Part shown: piece by piece, positions 34,263 through 40,545 of the stretch
How positions within the stretch are numbered: position 1 is the stretch's first letter
Layout: every line of letters begins with the position of its first letter
DNA from: Candidatus Kaiserbacteria bacterium
GTDB taxonomy: Bacteria; Patescibacteriota; Minisyncoccia; Phycocordibacterales; UBA2100
Length of the DNA: 40,545 nucleotides
Assembly (NCBI GenBank): GCA_016217925.1
Contig: JACRFK010000003.1
Coordinates: forward strand, 335,656-376,200
Reading direction: 5' to 3'
Notes under the pieces: generated by a model
Seen by the model: only the letters and a program-made list of their open reading frames with translations
Told to the model about the DNA's origin: nothing
Database searches by the model: none
Made by a program: the position numbers and the translations under genes

Positions 34263-35708
34263 ATGTTTTTCTCGGGGAAAAGATGGGCGGTCTATGTGTT
34301 GCTTGCGGTTTGTGCCATCTTGATAACTCTTATTGTTACGGAAAGGTCTTCCCGTGTGGTCACGGTCTCAGAGGGAGAAAACGGCTTCGCGCCCCAAAAG
34401 CTCAGCATTCACAAGGGCGACACGGTGCGATTTGTGAACGATACAGGCGGCTATATATGGCCCGCGTCCGATTTCCACCCCACCCACCGGACGTATCCCG
34501 AGTTCGACCCCAAGGAACCCATCGCGCCCGGCGGCACATGGACGTTCGAATTCAAAAAAGCGGGAGTCTGGGCATATCACGACCACCTATCGTCTAACTT
34601 TCACGGCACTGTCATCGTCGTGGGCACACCGGGAGAGGCCTCGCGGGAATGCCTGTCGCGCACCGCGAGCAGCTCCACCAGAGCTTTATGTTGGGAGGGC
34701 GACATTACGGACACCCTTGAACCAAAAGGTCTTAGTGCGGCTTTTGAGACGTTCGCGTCGCTCTATGCGCGCGAGCCGCTTTTCCGGGGACTGAATTGCC
34801 ACGATGCGACGCACATCATCGGCAAAGCCGCTTACAGGGCCTACGCGGATGACCATACAATCATCGACCGTCGGGAAACATCGTACTGCGGATACGGTTT
34901 CTATCACGGATTTATAGAAACGATGCTTCTCAATGAGGGCCCCGGCCAATACGGAAAGGTGCGCGCGTATTGTGATGCACTCAAGAGCGGTGGACAGCTC
35001 AACAACGTCTCGGGGGCTTGCTATCACGGTATTGGACATGCAGCGTTCGACTCCGTTCCCGGACGGCTATGGGGGGATGCGACCGCAATGGTAGAAAACG
35101 CCCTCGACACGTGTGAAAAAGCCGCGCTCGGCAAGCCTGAGCGCGCGCAATGCGGCACCGGAGTTTTCAACGCGTTCGCTGTCGCCGCGAGTGCCCATTC
35201 CTACAAGCTGGCATTCGAAAAGACAGACCCCTTGGGGATCTGCCGCGTGCAACGCTCTCTGTACCAGCCGGGATGTTACGGCGAAGTGGGTATCGGTGCG
35301 ATACGCGAGCAGAAACTCGACCGCGCCACAAGCCTGCAACTTATCGCCTCATTCCCTGATGCAGCCGTCGAGAAGGCGCTGCTTGGATATGTGGCCGACG
35401 AGGTCAAGCGCTCGATAGGAACGATCGATCTGCGCGCTTTTTATCGTCTCTGTACCTCGTTCTCGTCAACAAAGGAACGAAGCGCCTGCATGAACGGAAT
35501 CATCGCAGGCATGCGCGAGGCGGGAGAGCCCGGCAAAGAATATCTTTTGATGTTCCGTTACTGCGCATTCTATCCGAAGAGTGCAACGCGGGACGATTGC
35601 TACTCTTTCGCTATCTCACAGACGCGCACGATAGCTGCGGACACTTCCGATTTCGAGAATGCATGCATGACCATCGAAGATGCGGATGTCCGGGGTATGT
35701 GCAAGTAG
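34263..35708 (+). CDS. Cupredoxin-like domain fused to Cys/His-rich repeat domain, family member 6
   Basis: N-terminal TM; SIHKGDTVRFVNDTGGYIWPASDFHPTHRTYP...GVWAYHDHLSSNFHGTVIVV; then CHDATHIIGKAAYRAY, CGYGFYHGFIETML, ACYHGIGHAAFD, CGTGVFNAFAVA. Confidence 0.85.
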   Translation: MFFSGKRWAVYVLLAVCAILITLIVTERSSRVVTVSEGENGFAPQKLSIHKGDTVRFVNDTGGYIWPASDFHPTHRTYPEFDPKEPIAPGGTWTFEFKKAGVWAYHDHLSSNFHGTVIVVGTPGEASRECLSRTASSSTRALCWEGDITDTLEPKGLSAAFETFASLYAREPLFRGLNCHDATHIIGKAAYRAYADDHTIIDRRETSYCGYGFYHGFIETMLLNEGPGQYGKVRAYCDALKSGGQLNNVSGACYHGIGHAAFDSVPGRLWGDATAMVENALDTCEKAALGKPERAQCGTGVFNAFAVAASAHSYKLAFEKTDPLGICRVQRSLYQPGCYGEVGIGAIREQKLDRATSLQLIASFPDAAVEKALLGYVADEVKRSIGTIDLRAFYRLCTSFSSTKERSACMNGIIAGMREAGEPGKEYLLMFRYCAFYPKSATRDDCYSFAISQTRTIAADTSDFENACMTIEDADVRGMCK

Positions 35709-35714
35709 GGAACG

Positions 35715-36950
35715 TTAGGGTGTCGCCGGTGTGGACGTTGCGTCCGTGGAGCTGGTGGCCGGCGTCGAAGAGGCCGCGCTGGTGTCGGCCTGTGTCGCGG
35801 TAGTATCTGCGGGAGTTGATGTTGCTGCAGGAGTTGAGGTGGCGAGAGGAGTCGAAGTTGCTACAGGCTCGGGTGTGGGGGTCGGTGTTGGCTCAGGCGT
35901 TGGAGTGGGGCTTGGCATCGGCTCAGGCTCCGGGGTCGGTGTTGGCTCGGGCGTTGGTGTGGGGGCCGGCGCAGGAGCGGGAGCATCACCCATAACCGTA
36001 ATGTGTCGCTCAATCCGTGTGATGTTATCCGCCTTATCACGCGCTTCATACGTTATCGTCCACTCTCCGACCTGCGCCGAGGCGAAATATATCCGCTCCA
36101 CTTTCTGCCCGTTCAGGTAGAGAGTAAGCGTCACGGCATCGGCCTTGCCGCCATCTGCGGCAACAACCCCAAGGTCCATATACATGCTGCCTGCCTGTAG
36201 TGTTATCGACGCGGAGCCGAGCAATTGTACGAATGGCGCCTCCGTGTCCGACGGGTCCCCCGAAAGCACGCTGCCGGGAGCCAAGTTCGCGCTACTTGCT
36301 TGCGGTACGACGTCCCCCGTGGAAGCGGCTGCGGCGGCGACCTGTGGGGGCGGAGGCGGCGGTTGGACGACCGGCGTGTATCCGGGCAAAGTCTCTGTCG
36401 TCGAGTCGAGGAATTTGCCGACGAGGCCCCCGTACGAGGTCGCGACGACTTTCTGCGATACGTTCATTCTCTCTTTCCCCTGTGTTTCTTTCAGACGCTC
36501 CACCTCGTGACTGATGTTCTGGCTGAGTTGCTCTGTTACGAACACACCTAAGTCGCCGTATTGCCCGAGACCACTTTTTGATACTTTCATCGTGACGCCT
36601 TTCGACACATCTTTCCAGACCGAGTTGTCGATGTCGATGGTCGAGAGCGTGTACCCGACGTAGTAGTTGTCGGCATCTTCCGTGACACCCACAATATCCA
36701 CTCTCGGTGTGTAGGTAGAGAGGTCTTTGCCCACGATGTAGGTGTTGTCGACGGTGAGCACTTTCTCTTGCGTGCTGTAGATCGCTTGTGGGTTGGTGGC
36801 GGCAAACGTGATGCCGCTGCCGAGGAAGAGTATCCCTATCGCGATAGGAACCGCATTGTGGTATTGCAGGAAGTGAGAGAGGTGTTTCACCCCGTTAGAA
36901 GACCCACCAATATTGTCTTCGTTATTTATTTCTTGATTTTTCATATACAT
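35715..36950 (-). CDS. Membrane-anchored surface protein with Ig-like domain and Pro/Thr/Glu/Ser-rich C-terminal tail
   Basis: N-terminal TM HNAVPIAIGILFLGSGITFAA; AGSMYMDLGVVAADGG...WTITYEARDKADNITRIERHITV; long PTPEPTPTPE tail. Confidence 0.8.
   Translation of the reverse strand: MYMKNQEINNEDNIGGSSNGVKHLSHFLQYHNAVPIAIGILFLGSGITFAATNPQAIYSTQEKVLTVDNTYIVGKDLSTYTPRVDIVGVTEDADNYYVGYTLSTIDIDNSVWKDVSKGVTMKVSKSGLGQYGDLGVFVTEQLSQNISHEVERLKETQGKERMNVSQKVVATSYGGLVGKFLDSTTETLPGYTPVVQPPPPPPQVAAAAASTGDVVPQASSANLAPGSVLSGDPSDTEAPFVQLLGSASITLQAGSMYMDLGVVAADGGKADAVTLTLYLNGQKVERIYFASAQVGEWTITYEARDKADNITRIERHITVMGDAPAPAPAPTPTPEPTPTPEPEPMPSPTPTPEPTPTPTPEPVATSTPLATSTPAATSTPADTTATQADTSAASSTPATSSTDATSTPATP
35720..35990 (-). 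repeat. Low-complexity Pro/Thr/Glu/Ser/Ala coding repeat
   Basis: APAPAPTPTPEPTPTPEPEPMPSPTPTPEPTPTPTPEPVATSTPLATSTP... encoded on the minus strand. Confidence 0.85.
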
Positions 36951-36972
36951 ATTCAGTATCTTCTAACGGGGT
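36889..36972. repeat. 13-bp perfect inverted repeat flanking the start of the 411-aa gene
   Basis: ACCCCGTTAGAAG (36889-36901) and CTTCTAACGGGGT (36960-36972). Confidence 0.85.
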
Positions 36973-36987
36973 TCAAGTTCTATCATA

Positions 36988-39900
36988 TCAAGGCGTGGCA
37001 ATCTGCGCCGCGCTTTCCGTGCCGCTTTGCGCAGGCGAGATAGTTACCGGCTTGGAGTTTATCTCAAAGCCCTTGTAGCTCTTGTCTTCTTGGTCGGTGC
37101 GCAGGTTGCCCCACTTGGTGAAATCGAAGCGATTGCCCGAGAGACGCATTGATACCTCGCCTGGCGCGCTGGATTCTATGATGAGCTTGTTCTCCTTCGG
37201 TACTTTCTTGTAATACACCGTGGCGTCGAAGCCCGGCGTGAGCGCGACGATGAGCGTCTTCCAATCCTCCCCGAAATCCGTTATCTGGTAGAAGAGCCAA
37301 AGGTCGCTTCCCGTTTCTAGCGTATCGAAGTCGATGGTGTATGAATACTTGCCGTTCACCCCTCTCTCGCTGAGCGTGATGGCCTGAAGCACCTCTTCGT
37401 GAATTCCGATAGTTGAATCGCCGTACGTCGCGTACTTCACTCCATCGATGGTGTAAACAGGGTCGATGGTGCCTACGTCGAGCTTGCCGACGATCTTGAT
37501 GTCTCCCTGGAACGTGGAGGTGGCAGTGCCCATGCCTGACGCTCCGCCTGCAGCAACATAGAGACGACCCGAGGTCGAGAGTTCTCTGGACGGTGTCGTC
37601 GTGCCGATGCCCACCCAGCCGTTACTGTTGACCGTGATGGCGGCGATGGTGGAGGTCGCGTAGGCGTCGGTGGAGGTCGCGAAGTAGAGGTTTCCGTTCT
37701 GTGAAGAGAGGGTCCAGTGCTTGAGATTCGCTGCGGCGTTGCTGTCGGAAATAGCTATAGAGGGACGCGTGCCGGCAACCTGAAGTTCCCACCGCGGTGT
37801 TGAGGTGGCGATGCCGACACGGGTCTCTACGAGGAGGTTGCCGTTTGTCGTTGGTGTACCGGTCGGACACCCGTTGGTGTTGCCGCTGCCTCCCGTACAG
37901 ACCCAGAGGTTGCTGTCGTTGAAGAGCGCATCGTCGCCGCTTGGATAGACGAAGTAATCACCGACGCTTGAGGTGAGAATGTCGGTATTGTTGGCGGTGT
38001 CGTATGCGATCGCCTGTTGCGCCGTCGATACCGCACTCGTCATAGAGAGCAAGCGGAACGGCGAGGTCGTCCCGATACCGACCGAGCCGCCACTTGTCGC
38101 GAAATATGCAGAGCCGCTCGATGTGATGGCGGTCGAGCTGGCATACGTAATCGTCGTCGCACCCGTGAGCGAGAAGAAGCTCGAGGTCGCAAGGGCGGTC
38201 GGGACTGCGGAGGCACCGGTCACGTTGGCCAAGATAGAGTTCGCGGCGATGGCGGAGAGTGACGCGGCACCTGCGGAGTACGAGAGGCCGTTGGTGAACG
38301 TGGTCGTTGCAGAGTTGAACTTGGAGAAGGAGGCCGACGTGAGACACCCGAAGACGGAGGCGGACGCAGTGTCACAGGTCGTGTTCCCTGAGGCATACGT
38401 GAGACCGGTCGAGAAGGTGGTGGTGGCAGACGGTACCCAGGTGCCTGCCGTCGTGTACGTGAGAACGTTCCCGGCAGTGCCGGCGGCGAAGAGTGAGGAG
38501 GTGGAGATGGAGGCAGCGTCACCGGTGGAGCCGGTGATATTGCCCAAGATGGAGTTCGCGGATACTTGCGCGAGGTTTGAAAACGGCAGGTCGCCGGTCA
38601 CAGCATCGGTATCCGCAAGGTCCAAGGCACCCCAGGCGTAGGTAGAGGCACCGGTCACACGCAGTACCTGGCCAGCGGTCGAGGAGTCGGTAATCGCGGT
38701 GAAGGCGCTCGTACCGTTGCCTTGGAGGAGGCCGGTCAGGGTAGAGGCGCCGGTACCGCCATTGGCAACACTGAGGTCGGTTGTGAGGGTGAGCGTGCCG
38801 ATGTTCCCGAAGGTGGAGGAGGCGGTGCCGGAGACGCTGGTCGCGGTGGAGGACGCGTACGTAATCGTTGTGGCACCCGTGAGCGAGAAGAAGCTCGAGG
38901 TCGCAAGGGCGGTCGGGACTGCGGAGGCACCGGTCACGTTGGCCAAGATAGAGTTCGCGGCGATGGCGGCGAGACCGATGGTGCCGGAGGTGGTGATAGT
39001 ACCGCCCGTGAGTCCGTCGTTGGTCGCGATGGAAGTGACAGTACCTGAACCTCCCCCGCCCACGCATGTGCCGTTGATGGAGAAGCATCCGCCCGTGAGG
39101 TTCACACCGTTGGCGAATGATGAAGTGGCGAGAGAGCCGGAGTAGAGCGCGTTGGCGATGGTGGTGGAAGCGTTGGTGATAGAGAAGAGTGCTGTTGTAG
39201 AAGTGGCCGTGCCATCTGCTGTGGTGGAGGCAAGGTAGAAGTTGCCGCCCGCATTTCTGAACGCCCATTGTCCGATGCCGGCACCCGCGGAGAGCGCGAG
39301 TTGGGAGGCGGTCGCGGAGAACGGGTTCAAGAGCCATTGTGGCGTCGTCGTCCCGATGCCAATGTTGCCGGCGGAGTCGATGCGCATGCGCTCGCTCATG
39401 GTGAAATCTGAATTGGTGTTGCCTGTCCAGAAAGTAATTATGTTGTTTGAAGCCGTCGCCGCTCCCGCAACCCGCAGGTTGAGACCGGCATTGTTTGCGG
39501 TGATACTCCCCTCTTGCGTACCGGCCGTGTCATGCATAGAAAGGCGTACTACTCCGGATGAAGTGAGGTCCAGGGTGCTTCCCACACTGTTTACATTGGA
39601 CCACGGCGTCGTCGTCCCGATGCCGACGTTGCCGCTCCCATCAATTACGAACCGATCATTGGTGCCTATGACGCTTGAGCTTGAAATCTTGAACTTGCCG
39701 CCGTCGTTAAAGTCTGTACCCACTGCCCAGTTGTTGAGGAAGTTGCCGACTCCCGAGATGGTGCTGGAAGCTGAGAATACGAGTTGCGGAGAAGCCGCTG
39801 CAGTTGAGCCTGTTTTGTAGAGAGTCAAGAGGCCGTATGGAGTGGAAGTACCAAGGCCGATATTTCCCTTTCCATCAACGAGGAGGAACGGGGTCGAAGT

Positions 39901-40545
39901 GCCGGAGTCAGAGACGACGAAGCTCGCGGTCGTTGAGGCCTGCTGTTCGATGGCGAAGGTAGCCCAGGGAGAGGTGGTGCCGACGCCGACCAAGTTGGAG
40001 TTGCCGACGTTGCTGCCGTTGGTGACGACAAACTGCGTCATCGTGGAAGAGCCAATGGCGAAGGCCGGTCCACTGATACCGCTTGGGTTCACCGAGAGAA
40101 GCCCCCATGGAGAGGTTGTGCCCACTCCGACGCTTCCTCCACTTGTCGCAAAGTATCCGGAGCCGCTCGATGTGATGGCGGTCGAGGACGCGTACGTAAT
40201 CGTTGTGGCACCCGTGAGCGAGAAGAAGCTCGAGGTCGCAAGGGCGGTCGGGACTGCGGAAGCACCGGTTACGTTGGCCAAGATAGAGTTGGCGGCGATG
40301 GCGGCGAGTGACGCGGCACCTGCGGAGTACGAGAGGCCGTTGGTGAACGTGGTCGTTGCAGAGTTGAACTTCGAGAAGGAGGCACTTGTGAGACAGCCGA
40401 AGACGGAGTCCGAGGCGGTGTCACACGTGGTGTTCCCTGAGGCATACGTGAGACCGGTGGAGAAGGTGGTGGTCGCAACTCCCGTCCAGGTGCCTCCGGA
40501 GAATGCGAGGATTTGCCCGTTGGTTCCCGCGAAGAGCGAGGTGGT
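36988..40545 (-). CDS. Long repetitive fibre-like/adhesin-like protein (5' partial, runs off window)
   Basis: The ORF track begins at an internal TTG (40281), but the same frame is open to 40545 (TTSLFAGTNGQILAFSGGTWTGVATTTFSTGLTYA). Repeats of GIGTTTPW, FATSGGSVGIGTTSP, ANSILANVTGASAVPTALATSSFFSLTGATTITYASSTA. Confidence 0.85.
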   Translation of the reverse strand, partial: TTSLFAGTNGQILAFSGGTWTGVATTTFSTGLTYASGNTTCDTASDSVFGCLTSASFSKFNSATTTFTNGLSYSAGAASLAAIAANSILANVTGASAVPTALATSSFFSLTGATTITYASSTAITSSGSGYFATSGGSVGVGTTSPWGLLSVNPSGISGPAFAIGSSTMTQFVVTNGSNVGNSNLVGVGTTSPWATFAIEQQASTTASFVVSDSGTSTPFLLVDGKGNIGLGTSTPYGLLTLYKTGSTAAASPQLVFSASSTISGVGNFLNNWAVGTDFNDGGKFKISSSSVIGTNDRFVIDGSGNVGIGTTTPWSNVNSVGSTLDLTSSGVVRLSMHDTAGTQEGSITANNAGLNLRVAGAATASNNIITFWTGNTNSDFTMSERMRIDSAGNIGIGTTTPQWLLNPFSATASQLALSAGAGIGQWAFRNAGGNFYLASTTADGTATSTTALFSITNASTTIANALYSGSLATSSFANGVNLTGGCFSINGTCVGGGGSGTVTSIATNDGLTGGTITTSGTIGLAAIAANSILANVTGASAVPTALATSSFFSLTGATTITYASSTATSVSGTASSTFGNIGTLTLTTDLSVANGGTGASTLTGLLQGNGTSAFTAITDSSTAGQVLRVTGASTYAWGALDLADTDAVTGDLPFSNLAQVSANSILGNITGSTGDAASISTSSLFAAGTAGNVLTYTTAGTWVPSATTTFSTGLTYASGNTTCDTASASVFGCLTSASFSKFNSATTTFTNGLSYSAGAASLSAIAANSILANVTGASAVPTALATSSFFSLTGATTITYASSTAITSSGSAYFATSGGSVGIGTTSPFRLLSMTSAVSTAQQAIAYDTANNTDILTSSVGDYFVYPSGDDALFNDSNLWVCTGGSGNTNGCPTGTPTTNGNLLVETRVGIATSTPRWELQVAGTRPSIAISDSNAAANLKHWTLSSQNGNLYFATSTDAYATSTIAAITVNSNGWVGIGTTTPSRELSTSGRLYVAAGGASGMGTATSTFQGDIKIVGKLDVGTIDPVYTIDGVKYATYGDSTIGIHEEVLQAITLSERGVNGKYSYTIDFDTLETGSDLWLFYQITDFGEDWKTLIVALTPGFDATVYYKKVPKENKLIIESSAPGEVSMRLSGNRFDFTKWGNLRTDQEDKSYKGFEINSKPVTISPAQSGTESAAQIATP
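38086..38430. repeat. Direct repeat, copy 1 (~345 bp), inside the fibre-like gene
   Basis: Near-identical by eye to about 40132-40475; a shorter part recurs at about 38845-38980. Confidence 0.75.
40132..40475. repeat. Direct repeat, copy 2, inside the fibre-like gene
   Basis: Near-identical to about 38086-38430 (gagccgctcgatgtgatggcggtcgag...gagttgaactt.gagaaggaggc). Confidence 0.75.

Noticed and set aside
38699-39145. Plus-strand ORFs within the fibre-like gene
   Set aside because: Shadow ORFs from repetitive GC-rich codons opposite a continuous repetitive CDS.
36988-40545. CRISPR-like repetition
   Set aside because: Repeats are coding, imperfect and irregular in length and spacing.

Overview
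The gene content looks like a Patescibacteria/Parcubacteria (CPR)-like genome. This is inferred from protein families, not from a marker gene. No rRNA, tRNA or CRISPR array was recognised. The main signal lies between about 1.5 and 25.2 kb. A Dlt-like D-alanylation operon (acpS, dltC, a 55-aa DltX-like ORF absent from the ORF track, dltA, dltB-like) has no DltD. Its MBOAT protein lacks the histidines normally conserved in DltB (WNRWN instead of WNRWH, GFIRD instead of GxWHG), and its DltX-like tail ends FFRPVY rather than FIYxxF. Interleaved with it are three cassettes. Each combines (i) a PaaK/LuxE-like adenylate-forming ligase, usually with a truncated catalytically degenerate partner, (ii) a tiny membrane protein ending in a conserved ...C-x15-20-C-[GD]-G-[YFI] tail, and (iii) a nearby ~545-590 aa membrane-anchored protein with conserved extracytoplasmic cysteines. 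One paralog of (iii) occupies the place where dltD would be expected. I propose this as an undescribed envelope acyl-transfer or modification system. Other content: orphan Bug/TctC and DctP solute-binding proteins, an arylsulfotransferase-like propeller, an O-antigen-ligase-like protein, six IDHPLDP-domain secreted proteins, a six-member Cys/His-rich family partly fused to or co-transcribed with His-type cupredoxins (25.7-35.7 kb), and a long repetitive fibre-like protein running off the right edge.
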